A DNA stretch of 64,000 nucleotides, from positions 2,760,501 through 2,824,500 of the forward strand of contig JAVHJL010000002.1 in the NCBI GenBank assembly GCA_036971715.1. Reading direction: 5' to 3'. The notes beneath the pieces were generated by a model, which was not told the DNA's origin, searched no databases, and saw only the letters and a list, made by a program, of their open reading frames with translations. This stretch comes from Arthrobotrys musiformis. Its lineage: Eukaryota; Ascomycota; Orbiliomycetes; Orbiliales; Orbiliaceae. The translations under genes and the position numbers were made by a program. This document shows, piece after piece, positions 36,115 through 47,553 of this stretch (positions are counted from its first letter, which is position 1; every line of letters begins with the position of its first letter).

Positions 36115-37690
36115 ATGGGATTGGCTGGTTTGGTGGGGGCGGCGGTCACCACCGTCATCGGCATCGTTTCGCTCAACCTGTTTGTTCTGGGCGCTGCCTC
36201 TGCGGGCGCCTTTGTCCGCCCTGTTGGCAAGAAGAAGAAAGAGGCTCGGTTGCAAGGTATATTATCCCTTCTTTAATCATTAATTATAAAAGTTGAATAT
36301 GAAAGATATGTATAAAGTGTATAACTGACAATGGTGATGTCTAGCACAAAGCGAGCTGTGGGATCTGTCGACCCAGCCTCTCCCGGGCTTCCAGCACAAG
36401 TTCTTCGAGGCCGCCGACGGCGTCAATTTGCACTATGTCGAGGGCGGGGATACCTCTGCGGGCTCTCCGCTCGTGATTTTTGTCCACGGTTTCCCAGATG
36501 TACGTCACCTTGTATATCAAATTAATTATAATGGGATGTTGAATTGACGTATTGGTTTTGTGTCCAGTCCTGGTTCGTCTGGCATCACCAGCTGTCAGCA
36601 CCGGCCATCCAACAGAAAGCCCACCTGATAGCCGTCGACCTCCCTGGGTACGGTGGATCGGATAATTTCCCGCGTGCGTCGGCCACGGCGATTCTCTCCT
36701 CCATCGCAAGTTTCATCGTCGCCCAGAAGGAGAAGAAGACGAGCGAGGCCTGCATCCTCGTAACCCACGATTGGGGCAGCATCGTCGGCTTCAGACTGGC
36801 TTCCGAGGCTGGGTTTCTGTTCACACGATGCATTATCTTGAATGGGATGCACGTAAGTCGTTCCCCCATCTCTATAAATTTAATTTACATAGAACTAAAT
36901 TGGTTATATATATTAGCCCGCGCTGGCTATCGAGAATGCGACCCGTGCGACCTCCAGCGCATCGAGAATGCTACAGACATACATCCGCAACCCCACAAAC
37001 TTCGCTCTAATCCGATCTGCGTTCCGGTCCTTGAAGCCCTTATTGACACAGCTGAAATGCTCCTACTACATCTCCGTATTCCTCCTCCCGCGCCCGCTGG
37101 CCAGACAGCTCTACAAAATGGGCGACTTCTGGTTCCTCAGACTCCTCAGCAGGGTTTCTAAATTCCCAAACGAAGAATCCTTCCTCGCCAGTTCCTTCGG
37201 TCCCGCGAAGTCAGAAGCGGACGGATACCCCGCCGCCATCCTCGGCAGACAGACGAGCGTGAATAAAAGAGCGGACGACAAGATAGCCTACTACCGCGAC
37301 AACCTCGCATTCGGAAAGTGGAGGAAACCGGAGAATATACAGCTCCTCGCTGCGGCATCGGAGAGTAACTCGGGTTTCACGGGGCTGATAGAGCAGAAGG
37401 AGGGGAGTTTTAAGTGTCCTGTTACTATTGTTTACGGTGGGAGGGATACGGCTTTCCACAGACGGTTCTGCTTTGAAGGGTTGGAGGAGTATTTGTTCCC
37501 GTCGAAGGGGGTGAAGAGGAGTTATTTGGTCTGTTTCCCGAGGGCGGGGCATTGGACTATGGTCCCCAGTCCGGGGAGGGAGAGTATCGATATGCTCATT
37601 GAGAGTGAATTGGATGGGGTCGACGGGGAGGATATGAAGGAGAGGGTTTGGGCGGCGGATCGGGAGGTGAAGTTTGAGATCGAAAAGTAG
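36115..37690 (+). CDS. Alpha/beta hydrolase, epoxide-hydrolase type
   Basis: Exons: 36115-36256, 36345-36499, 36568-36852, 36917-37690 (451 aa). An N-terminal hydrophobic helix (about residues 5-35, then a KKKK stop) suggests membrane anchoring. The catalytic core shows HGFPD at 95-99 (oxyanion HGxP motif), AVDLPGYGGSD, the nucleophile Asp167 in HDWGS, a cap with several Tyr, and the charge-relay His406 in AGHW. Asp rather than Ser as nucleophile favours an epoxide hydrolase or haloalkane-dehalogenase-like reaction, opening epoxides through an alkyl-enzyme ester. Cap tyrosines that would position the epoxide cannot be assigned with certainty. Physiological substrate unknown (lipid epoxide or xenobiotic). 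HUT1 lies downstream in the same orientation; no functional link is implied. Confidence 0.88.
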
Positions 37691-38100
37691 TCTACTTGTT
37701 TATTACCTTTACTTCTAAAAAGCACAAAAAGAAAGAGGCAGAGAGAATATTGCAGGCAGATTGGTGTTTTTATTCGGAGCTTGTATTAGTAGTAGCTATT
37801 ATGTCCTTGAAGCTTTTCAGATATATGCGGTGGTATAAGTGTGTATGGGAGTGTGTTCCCGGGGCTGTGTGGTTGGCTCCGGGCTCCGGGGTACAACGGG
37901 CGGGTATTCCGGGCCGCACGATGGGATGGACGTCCCTGAACAGCCTCAACACCCCTGACATCGGTGATGAGGCTAAGGTGTCAACATCTCCAATATCACT
38001 ATCTCCTGCCATCCTCATCCTCATCATCATCCTCATCCTCATCTTCACTCCCACCACCATCGCCATCTACCACCACCGCCAATTGATACAAAACCAAATC
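37691..38100. other. Intergenic region, HUT1 5' flank
   Basis: 410 bp between the hydrolase stop and the HUT1 start. It ends with a CATC/CTCATC-rich microsatellite (38010-38055) that leaves the HUT1 frame open upstream; see the rejected list. Confidence 0.6.
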
Positions 38101-39448
38101 ATGGCGCGACCAAAGCAGGCGAACCCGCGCCAGCTGAGCTCCGAGGACATCGCCCTCCACAAACTCGAAACCCAAGAACTGCGCAGCCCGACCAAATCGC
38201 AGCCGGCATCACCAATCTCCCCGTCCAATGGCGACGCCGATAAGTCCAAACCCCTTGTCCAGCGACCCCGTAGACGTTCCATCGTCTCTGAGGAAATCGC
38301 GACACATCCCACCGTCGTCGAGTTGGTCATCTGCGTCGCTGGAATCTACATGTCCTTGTACGACTTCACACCACACACACCATCCACTGATAGAATAATA
38401 CCATACTAACTGATAGAAAACAGCCTAACATGGGCCCTCCTCCAAGAACGCATCACAACAACCCCCTACGGCCCCAACAAACGTCGTTTCAAATTCCACC
38501 TGGTCCTTCTAACCGTCCAATCCCTCTGCGCCTCCGCAATCGGCTACCTCTACATCCTCTACACCACCCGTCGAAGCCCGCTCCCCACACCTCCCATCTT
38601 CCCCACCCGCAAAATAGCAGCCTACTACCTCCTCATCGCCATCTCCTCCTCCCTCGCAGCACCGTTCGGATATGCCGCCTTAAGCCATATCGACTACATC
38701 ACCTTCATCCTGGCGAAATCGTGTAAATTGCTCCCCGTCATGTTCTTACATCTTACGTTGTATCAACGGCGGTACCCGGTTTACAAGTACATCGTCGTCC
38801 TGCTGGTTACCTCCGGCGTCGCGGTTTTTACACTATATAACAACCCCGGGGCGGCGAAGAAGCATAAAGGCGGTGATACGAGTAGTTTGTACGGATTGTT
38901 GTTGTTGAGTATTAACCTCCTCCTCGATGGGGTTACGAATTCAACGCAGGATCATATGTTTGCTACCTCGGGGGGACTTGTGACGGGACCGCAGATGCAG
39001 TGTGGGTTGAATTTGGTGAGTAGTGTGTTGACGGCCGGGTGGTTGGTGGTGAATCCGTGGAGTGGTGAGTTAGTCGAGGCGGTTGGGTTTATGAAGGAGA
39101 ATCCCGGGGTGGTGGGGGATGTGATGGGGTTTGCGCTCTGTGGGGCTGTTGGGCAGGTTTTTATCTGTGAGTTCTCCTTTTCTTTTTATTTATGTTTGGT
39201 TGGTGAGGTTGGGGGCTAATGGTTTGGTAGTTTATACGCTGTCGAGGTTTGGATCGTTGACGCTAGTTACGGTTACTGTTACGCGTAAGATGTTCAGTAT
39301 GATCCTATCGGTGTTTGCGTTCGGACATACCCTCAGCCTGATGCAATGGCTCGGTGTCGGGCTCGTATTCGGCGGCATCGGCGGGGAAGCCGAGATGAAG
39401 AGGCGTGAGAAGAAGGCGAAGGAAGTAAAATCCAAGAAGGCCGAATAA
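38101..39448 (+). CDS. HUT1: UDP-galactose/nucleotide-sugar transporter of the ER (HUT1, SLC35B1 family)
   Basis: Multi-pass ER membrane transporter importing nucleotide sugars (by family also ATP/UDP-sugar exchange) for lumenal folding and glycosylation. Exons: 38101-38357, 38424-39166, 39231-39448 (405 aa). A hydrophilic Ser/Pro-rich N-tail of about 70 residues precedes the helices. UAA-family marks include SFLTWALLQERITTTPYGP, LAKSCKLLPVMFLHL, LLLLSINLLLDGVTNSTQD, FYTLSRFGSLTLVTVTVTRK and LGVGLVFGGI. The protein ends in KKAE, a KKxx ER-retrieval signal typical of HUT1. Intron 1 begins GTACGA and intron 2 GTGAGT. Convergent with the dioxygenase gene 201 bp away. Confidence 0.94.
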
Positions 39449-39649
39449 ATCTCCTTGTCTTATCCATAAAAACGGGGTTTGGTGAACTTTTTTGTTAAAC
39501 GTTTGGGGTAACATTTGGTATTTGTAATATTTTCTTGCATATCATGGTGTCGGGGCGGGTATTGAAACCTTTTCATTGCGAACGGGGGCTTGTAGAATAG
39601 TAGAATAGAACCTTTTATCCATTTCTTCGGTCGTATACCCAATTACCAT

Positions 39650-40426
39650 CTACCGTCGACCGAATAACCTCCCGGCGTCTTTAACCTTAATAACGTCGCG
39701 ATAAGTCAAACTAATCCTAACCCCCTCCCTCCTAACCTCCCCCCCACCCTCCAAAATCCTCCTTTTAACCTCATCACTCAAAGAACCCCAATTAGCAACC
39801 GTACCCTCAGATAAATCCCCATCAACCTCAACAGCCTCAATCCCATGTAAATGTTCCCTATAAACCTCCTCAGTCGTAACCAACAACGACTCCGGCTCCT
39901 GGAAAATCCTATACCCCCCTCCGCCGTTTTTGGGCGTTACCTCCAGTACGATGTGGGAGGATAAACTAACGGTACAAACGACGGGAAAGTACGCCGCCCC
40001 GTCTTCGTGCGATGGGATCCCGGTGGAAGGGGGGTACTCGTTTATTAACACGTGATTCGGTTTTCCGTGCGGTGAGGTTGTGAATATCCCCGTTTCGTCG
40101 GAGAATTTGAGGGATAGGAGGCGGGATGCTATCGATTCCAGGAATTTGGGGAGTGGTTTGGAGGTTAGGAGGTGGCCGGAGGGGGTGAGGGGTGCGGGAT
40201 GGGGTTGGAGACGGCGGTGGGTTAGGGTTGTCCAGGGGTGGGTTGAGATTTGGGAGAGGAGTTCTGTGGATTCGGAGGGTGAGAGGAATGCTAGATCTTA
40301 TTAGCTTTGCTAATTTGGGGGGTTGAGGAGGGGGGGGAAAGTACAGGGGATGTAGTATGCGCTTGGAGGGAGGGTGGGGATTTTATATGTTTCGAGGGGG
40401 TGGAAGGTCGTCTCTGTGTTGGACAT
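39650..40426 (-). CDS. AlkB-like Fe(II)/2-oxoglutarate dioxygenase, ALKBH6-type
   Basis: Exons: 40426-40345 and 40290-39650 (240 aa). The start MSNTETTFHPLETYKI followed by YYIP joins SFLSPSES in frame, matching the family N-terminus (P..yYIPnFLs). The dioxygenase core has NHVLINEYPP, the Fe(II) HxD pair His122/Asp124 in GIPSHEDGAAYFP, a distal histidine around 174-176 (REHLHGIE) and the 2OG-binding arginines in RISLTYRD near the C-terminus. Length equals human ALKBH6. The family is implicated in nucleic-acid demethylation and tRNA binding, but the substrate of fungal members is not established. Convergent with HUT1. Confidence 0.92.
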
Positions 40427-40905
40427 TGTTGGATTTTCGTTTTGGGATTGAGTGGGACTTTTATTGTAGGCCCGCAGGGACGCCTTTATATTTGGAGTAG
40501 GCGGGTTGGTAATTGGAATGGATATGGTTCGTGGTATGTTTGTGATTGCGTCGATGTTATAGATCTAGTAAGAGTTTATTGGTCGTTCGGGGTTTATGGT
40601 GCTTTTGTGCATGTATCTAGGCAAGCGCTTTGTGGTAGTTGGATATCTGGTGGTGCATGGTGGGGTTGTGGTTCCCAGGCCTATCAATATGTATTTATAC
40701 AACCATCTAGTTATATTGTAGGATTGGATATACGCCTTTGAAGGGTGTACAGCTACAACATAAATCCCAATCCATCTGACAAGGACTCTTAATGTTTGTT
40801 CCAGAATATAATCTATTAAGTTTTATAAAAAAACACTGTCCTATAAGGTATGTAAACTATAGATTATCCACCACGGTATCAGTTTAGTCCGTCTCGCTTG
40901 CTAGA
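40427..40905. other. Intergenic region
   Basis: 479 bp between the PheRS-beta stop and the dioxygenase start, both on the minus strand. Contains the dioxygenase promoter and PheRS 3' UTR. Open frames here are G/T-rich artefacts without domains. Confidence 0.6.
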
Positions 40906-43177
40906 TTATAAGAAATCCTCTACATTGATCTCGAGCGTGCTGACGGGGAGTCTATTAAAAATGTTAGCAGATATTCCCCCTATATTATTTGGGGAGAAAT
41001 TGGACTTACGTTAGATCGAAGGCCTTCAACACCGACGGGTGCAGACTAGAATACCACATTAGCATGAATCTTAAAAATGTCGAAGGGGACAACTTACACT
41101 CCGAAGCTACCGATAACCTTCGCCTCCTTTCCCTTCTTCCTGTACCAAATATCCGCCGCCCGGCCGGGGAAATAAGTCTCGCTCTTCAACTCCTCAATCC
41201 AGTACCCATCCGCCCCGGAATCCTTCTCGATGAAACTAGCCCTCAGCATGGCCATAACCCGATCCAGTAGGCCGTGCACAACCTCAAACCCGCTGGTCTT
41301 ACCACACCACGCCGCGGCGAAGTGTCTTTCGTTCCTGGATTTTCGCTCATAACTCTCGTCCTTGAACGCCACATCGCTGACTTCGAAGACTCGGATCGGT
41401 AGGGCGTGTTTCTTGTTTTCCCTGATCGTTTTGAGGACGCCGGGGAGCAGGGATGTTCTGACAACTTGGTATTCTGCTGTCTTTGGGTTGGCCAGCTTGA
41501 TGGCGGTGTTACCGTCGTCCTTTCGGTTTAGGTAGGCGAAGTTCTCGTCGTGAGAACATAGGATGAGTGGCATGACCTCGCTCCATCCCGCCATCGCACA
41601 TTCCAGCCTGATGATATCAGCCAATTTATTAATCGGTAGCGGTTTCGCAATCGTGCCCGATTTTCCGGGGAAGGTCTTCTCCAGATTATTGAATCCGTAA
41701 GCGATCGCAACGTCTTCCATGATATCGCACTGGTGGAGGACGTCGGCGCGGTTGACGGGGACGTCGACATCTAGGAGGTCTTTATCTGTGGCTGAGGGGC
41801 GGGCAATGTAGGACATGCGTTTTAGGTAGTTGCACATTTCTTCCGCGGTGAGGTTTAGACCTGTGCAGGAGTTGATGTAGGAGACTTCGGCGGTGGTGCT
41901 GCGGGGGGTCATGTCTGGCACCTCGCGGGACTCGTGGTTGTGCGGGGAGATGATTTTGACGGGCTCGACTCTGTATATTTATTAGTTTTGTTTCATTGGG
42001 TTGGATTGGGAGAAAACGTACGTGAAGGGCTGGTCGCAGTAGCCGGAGAACATTGCGACGAGGATGTGGCAGACGACTTCGGCCTTCGTCTTGTCGGTGG
42101 CGGTGATTTCGATGAAGACATTTCGGGTGTCGAGGGTGATTTTGGAGAGCTCACTGTTGATGATGGGCGGCAGGGAGCAGACGTTTCTGTTTGAGTCCAG
42201 GACGACTGGGTATACTGGCGAGTCTCTGATGATGTGGAGGAACTTGGCTAGATGTCTGCTTCCCTCGTCTTTCTGGTGGGATATTAGTATTTTTTTTTCT
42301 GCACACGATTGATGGCGAAGATGAATCGGGGACCTTACGTCGTAATGTTCGAACAATTCGGTAGCGTTCATCTCTTTTGTCTGATTTAAAGCGACGAACT
42401 TGATATCCTGGGGTGGTAGGGCTTCATAGGTGAACGGACCCTTGATTTTGTCGAGATCGTGGGTACCCATGGATACCAACGTCCTCTGACGGCACAGATT
42501 CTGGTGGAGCTTGTCCTGCAGCGAGATGAAGGAGTCGTATCTGTCCTGGGTGAATTTGACACCACGGAGGACGGCAGCGGAGATGTACTGTCTGACCTGC
42601 TGGGTGGATTCGTGGACGGTTATCTGTTGCATTTCGCCGCCTTCCGGAGCGACGACACGGTAGTTGGGGACTTCTTCCCTGTTGAGGAAGACATTGAGCA
42701 TTTTGGAGATTCCCTCGATGCACAGCATGTCGTATCTGAGCGTCTATTAGTTTTTTTGAATTTTATTTTATAGTATTTTGGTTTGGAGGTTGGAGAGAGG
42801 TCTTGCCTGTTGGCGGGGATCTCGATCTTGAGCTCTGGAGGACGTTCGGTGCCATCTTTTTCCTTTCTGTCCTGGTCGGTGGTCTAGCAATTGTAGATAT
42901 ACTGCGTCAGTATGCCTAGGCAATGCATTTGATTCGATTGGAGGGGAGGGAAGCCGTACATCCTCGTCAAGTTCGATACCTGTATGAATATTTATAAGCG
43001 TTAGCGATGCCGGACATTTTTTTATATTGGCGATATAAACTACAAAATAAAATATTTTTTTGAGATGAGACAAGAAGACGAACCGAATTCGAAGCACAGC
43101 TCGTCGAACTCCTGGGTGGAGTATTCCCGGCCGAGGGACTTGAAGAGGTCGGCCTTGTTGACCGTTATGGTAGGCAT
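40906..43177 (-). CDS. FRS1: Phenylalanyl-tRNA synthetase beta subunit, cytosolic
   Basis: Beta subunit of the cytosolic alpha2-beta2 enzyme charging tRNA-Phe. Eight exons: 43177-43084, 42979-42960, 42883-42807, 42735-42339, 42272-42022, 41970-41098, 41045-41010, 40951-40906 (597 aa, the eukaryotic norm). Start MPTITVNKADLFKSLG and the GIELDED segment are family-typical. Domain blocks: IPANRYDMLCIEGI (B1), the B3/B4 region with FTQDRYDSFISLQDKLHQ and HDLDKIKGPF, the B5 domain from about 300 (VDVPVNRADVLHQCDIMEDV; AYGFNNL), then the class II-like core ending GVLHPSVLKAFDL and EINVEDFL. Intron 3 is GC-AG, intron 4 is stop-free and divisible by three, and intron 1 starts GTTCGT. The 20-nt exon 2 is among the smallest in the window. 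Confidence 0.96.
42273..42338 (-). other. Stop-free 66-nt intron in PheRS-beta
   Basis: GAC|GTAAGG donor, TACTAAT branch site, CCACCAG acceptor. Twenty-two codons with no stop, so coding would continue if retained. Splicing joins LFEHYD to KDEGSRHL. Confidence 0.88.
42736..42806 (-). other. GC-AG intron in PheRS-beta
   Basis: 71-nt intron reading AG|GCAAGA at the donor and CTCAG|A at the acceptor. It joins IPAN-R to YDMLCIEG, the family sequence; no nearby GT donor keeps the frame. Confidence 0.85.
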
Positions 43178-43185
43178 TGTCGGTG

Positions 43186-43215
43186 GGTTGAGGTTGAGGT
43201 TGAGGTTGAGGTTGA
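43186..43215. repeat. (GGTTGA)5 hexamer repeat in the PheRS-beta 5' flank
   Basis: Five perfect copies beginning nine bases upstream of the PheRS-beta start codon; transcribed as TCAACC repeats if in the 5' UTR. Confidence 0.95.
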
Positions 43216-43610
43216 GTGGGTGGTGATGATGGTGGATGCAATGCCCTGTGGTATTTTACAGTATACTGCAGTCAGTGTCGATGGATGGGATGGCAACGGT
43301 ATGCTGATTATCGATAAGTGCGGTTGAGTCAGTCGGTGTCAACTGTGTTGGTGTGGAGGGGTCAGCTACCCACGCAACGAGCCCCGCCAAAAATTTGTCG
43401 CCGAAGAGCTGCCTCTCATACTATTCTACTAGTTACACTCCCACCTCCTGTGTACCTGAGAGGTACCCCCAGATATTGTGTACGGCATGACAGTGGGCTC
43501 TTACTTAATGGGAACGCGACTGCCACTGTGCATGAGAACTACAACTGTGCCCCGCTCGGCTGGACTCTGGGGGGTTATATAAATAACCTGTTCTCCTTGT
43601 ACCATACTAT

Positions 43611-43661
43611 AGGTATACCTAGGTATACTTCATATACCATCGTCCCGCAAGTATATACTTG
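43611..43661. repeat. Cluster of GTATAC palindromes
   Basis: AGGTATACCT is followed directly by AGGTATACTT, then a 14-bp perfect palindrome CAAGTATATACTTG at 43648-43661. Confidence 0.8.
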
Positions 43662-45046
43662 TGTACTTGGGTATATAACATCGCGAACGGAAGATAGAGA
43701 TAGAGATATAGATACTAAGTATATACATTGGTATACCCGGTTTTATAAATTTTATAGCTTCCCCGCTACCGGGCGAGTGAATGGAGAGCGTATCTGCGAG
43801 AGACCGCCCATTCGGGCACTTCTATTCGATCGCTCCAAGCTCCAATTCAAGCCCTCGCTCTGGAGCTCCAAACATCGAAGGCACAGACTAGACGGCCAGC
43901 CAGCTGCAAAAGAAATATAAAGAGAAAAAAAAAAAGGAGGGCGCGCGGGGGATCCAGCAGTATACGTACTAGTATCACTCTATATGGATATGAACACCAG
44001 ATATTACTTGGATACCTGTTATATACTTGTATACTGCTGATACAAGTACTGTATGTACCCCTCGTGAATGGATGTATATATATAAGGAGACAGGAACTGG
44101 AAGGATTCGTGCAGGCTTTCGTCATTCCGAGTATATCCAATATCCCCCATATCACTACTTATATATCCATATCGATAGTCTATACTACACTATATTCCTT
44201 CGTACTGCCTTGTATACTATAAACTATTCCGAGTGTAAACCCTGACAAAGCTAGGACAGGTAGTATTCATATCCACTTGGCAAGTCCATATACAACTGTC
44301 TATACATCCTCAGGTATAGTCGTCGTCGTCGTATTTTTTTTTTTTTTTTTTTTTTTGTCAAAAAAGGGCAGAAGAGGAGTCCGTGTTTGCGTGGAAGGAA
44401 CCGCCGAACAGAACAACAACGTTGAAGTGCAGCGAAGTGGACCTCAAACAACAACGTTACTTGACCTCCCTCTTTCTTTCTTCCTCTTCTTCTCCTCTGC
44501 TTGATTGAAGCCCCCCCTCCAGCGTCACGAGCCTCTTCTCCATCAACCTCCCCAGCCGCACTCCACCACCACCACAACCACCAACCACCAACCACTACGA
44601 CATCATACCCCCCCGTCTGGACTTCATATCATCTCACGACCAGCTGCAGCTCCACCTTCATCATCGGATACCATCGTGTACGTATTCTCTCCACCTTCAT
44701 CATCATCATTATAATTATCACCACCACCACCACCACTACCACCTTCGTCTTGCTCCCCAAGCTTGTCCGTCTAGCTGGATTCTTGCTTGCTTGCTTCGAA
44801 TCGGGTCTTGCTCTATCTCGTCTCGTCTCGTCTCGTCCAATTCTTTTTTATCTGGCGCATCTTTCGTCCTGATACACCTTTCGGCCTCATAAGCTCCCAT
44901 TGCTAACCCGCTCCCACCTTTGTCGAGGGTGACCTGCTATCCTAAGACCTTGTTACCAAAAAGCCTAGGCGTCTCTCTATCTACTATACCCCTGTCCGGT
45001 CTCACAACCACAACCAAATTTTAAAAATCAAAAAAAGACAGTAATC

Positions 45047-47553
45047 ATGGAAGGCATGCAGGCTACCGGCGACGAGCTGTATCCCATCGCGGTGTTGATG
45101 GACGAATTGAAGGTCGGCTGCCACTCATCGCTCTTTCTTCCTCTCTCAACCTCACCGTAGGACAGTCAGTACCCAAAAAAGAATATCTTATCCTGACTGC
45201 CATGCACCCTTTTTTTAGCACGACGATGTCTTGCTTCGATTGAATGCCATCCGTCGACTATCGACAATCGCTCTCGCGCTGGGAGCCGAAAGAACAAGAG
45301 ACGAACTCATTCCCTTCCTGGACGGTATTTCTCCCACACACACATATACACATTATACATACATACAGACCTAAAACAACCTTGATAAAACCAACAATAA
45401 CCGCGAAATTGTTCAAAGCTGATTGGGTTCTCGGTCATTTTTTACTTTATAGAATCGGTTGAGGACGAGGACGAAGTTTTGACAGCTCTCAGCGACGAGC
45501 TTGGAGGATTCGTGGAATATGTTGGAGGACCTGAGTTTGGTCACGTCTTGCTATCCCCTCTAGAAAACCTCGCTGCCATCGAAGAACCTCTTGTTCGCGA
45601 CAAGGTACAGATTCTGCCGATTTGCTATTACATTCCATCTATTCCCCGAAAAAAAAAAAAAAAGGAGAGACACGAACTGAGGTGGAGAAATGGGGAGGAA
45701 GAAAAGGGGGAAGAGATAGAGAAGGAAAGAGAACGGTATATCGGCTAACTGCGTCGTCGTCGTCCCAAGGCTGTCGAATCCCTGAACCGAATCTGCGCCG
45801 AACTCTCCCAAGAACAAGTCGAAACCTACTTCATCCCTCTAATCAACCGTCTTTCGAAGGCAGACTGGTTCACCTCGAAAGTCTCGGCCACAGGCCTCTA
45901 CAGTGCTGCTTACGAAAAAGCTGCCCCTCCATCCCAGGAAAGTCTTCGAGCTCAATTCGGACAGCTTGTTCACGATGATACCCCGATGGTCAGGAGAGCT
46001 TCTGCCACTGCTTTGGCCAAGTTCACCAAGGGCATGACTGCTGAAGTAGTCATTGCCGAAATCCTTCCTTTGTTCCAACATCTCGCACAGGACGATCAGG
46101 ATAGCGTCCGTTTGTTAACTGTCGAGATCCTCATATCCGTCGCCGAGGTCATCCCACAGGACCAGCAGGCCAGCCACACAATCCTTCTCACAACTTTGCG
46201 AAACCTCATTGGGGACAAGAGCTGGAGGGTCAGATATATGGTAGCTGACCGCTTCGAAAAGCTCGCCAAGGCGGTTGGAGAGGAAGTTGTTAGGAGGGAC
46301 CTTGTTCCGGCTTTCGTCAAGCTTCTTAAGGACACAGAGGCGGAGGTTCGCACTGCTATTGCCGGCCAGATACCCGGTATGTTTGCCCTCTATCTCCCTC
46401 TTTTTGCCTTGGGCCTATCTAATATTTATCATCAATAACAGGCTTCTGTGGACTCCTCGATAGGGAGACTTTGCTGAATGAGATCATGACTAGTGTTGAG
46501 GATCTTGTTACTGACTCTTCCCAGCACGTCAGGGCTGCATTGGGCACGCAGATTAGTGGTCTCGCCCCAATCCTCGGCAAGGAAGAGTATGGAATTTACC
46601 TTACCCTCTAATTGTTGATTATTATCACAAAGCTAACGTCTTGCCGTAGGACTATTTCACATCTTCTGCCTATGTTTTTGCAGATGCTTAAGGATGAATT
46701 CCCTGATGTTAGACTGCACATTATCTCGAAGCTTGAGCTTGTCAATGAGGGTATGTTGTGTGTTATAAAAGGCTTTGGAGATCAATTCTAACCCCTTCGC
46801 ACAGTTATCGGCATAGAACTCCTTTCACAATCTCTCCTACCCGCTATCGTTCAGCTTGCGGAGGACAAGCAGTGGCGCGTTCGCCTTGCAATCATTGAAT
46901 ACATTCCTTTGCTTGCATCGCAGTTGGGCGTTGAATTCTTCGATGAGAAGCTCGGCGGGCTCTGCATGGGGTGGCTCGGTGATACCGTTTTCTCCATCAG
47001 AGAGGCAGCCACAATCAACCTGAAGAAGCTTACCGAAGTGTTCGGCGTCGAATGGGCCAAGAATACGATAATACCCAAGGTTATGAATATGGGCACACAC
47101 CCCAACTACCTCTACAGAATGACAACTTGTTTTGCCATCAGCGTAAGTTTTGTTTCCCCACTGAGACATTCCCGCTCGCCAAGATATTCTCGCTAACGTC
47201 GTCTCCAGACATTGGCCCCCGTTGTCTCGCTTTCTGTTATTCAAGAGAATATTCTCCCAGTCATCACAGGCCTCGTTGAAGACCCCATTCCCAACATCCG
47301 CTTCAACGTTGCCAAGTCCTATGGAGCTCTTCTTGATGTGCTCCGAAGCCTTCCAGAAGACGGTGGCCCACTGCCCAATGGTAGCGAAATTGCTCCTGTT
47401 GGAACAGAGCCATCGCCGGCGGCTTTGGAGGTCATCCAGAAGGACATCGCTCCGGCTCTGGAGAAGCTACAGACAGACGAGGATATTGACGTCAGATACT
47501 TTTCAAGTCAAGCAGCTGCGAAGCTACCGGACGCCATGCACACCAGTCCGTAG
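45047..47553 (+). CDS. TPD3: Protein phosphatase 2A scaffold (A) subunit, HEAT-repeat
   Basis: Scaffold that joins catalytic and regulatory B subunits of PP2A. Exons: 45047-45112, 45219-45324, 45453-45604, 45770-46376, 46442-46586, 46650-46750, 46805-47142, 47209-47553 (619 aa). Every exon continues the tandem HEAT repeats of PR65: DDVLLRLNAIRRLSTIALAL, AVESLNRICAEL, DDTPMVRRASATALAKF, DKSWRVRYMVADRFEKLA, DTEAEVRTAIAGQIPG, EDKQWRVRLAIIEYIPLLA, DTVFSIREAATINLKKL, DPIPNIRFNVAKS. Length and repeat number fit the 15-repeat family. The C-terminal segment carries an insertion between the last repeats (SLPEDGGPLPNGSEIAP), common in filamentous fungi. Intron 1 has a weak GTCGGC donor, chosen because it alone joins DELK to HDDVLLRL in frame. 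Confidence 0.96.

Larger units (their letters stand above)
43178..45046. promoter_or_regulatory. Divergent intergenic region between PheRS-beta and the PP2A scaffold gene
   Basis: 1.87 kb holding two promoters. Next to the PheRS start are five GGTTGA units. The centre (43600-43760, 43960-44210) is rich in TATAC-type palindromes. The PP2A side has T23 (44334-44356), CCACCA and TCGTC repeats, and a pyrimidine-rich leader up to the ATG. No specific factor site claimed. Confidence 0.5.

Noticed and set aside
37696..38100. In-frame upstream extension of HUT1, including a hydrophobic LILIIILILI stretch
   Set aside because: The stretch comes from a CATC/CTCATC microsatellite; the Met at 38101 starts a typical HUT1 N-tail.
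43318..43920. A 200-codon open frame on the plus strand in the PheRS/TPD3 gap
   Set aside because: It contains no ATG, runs through simple repeats and palindromes, and has no domain-like pattern.
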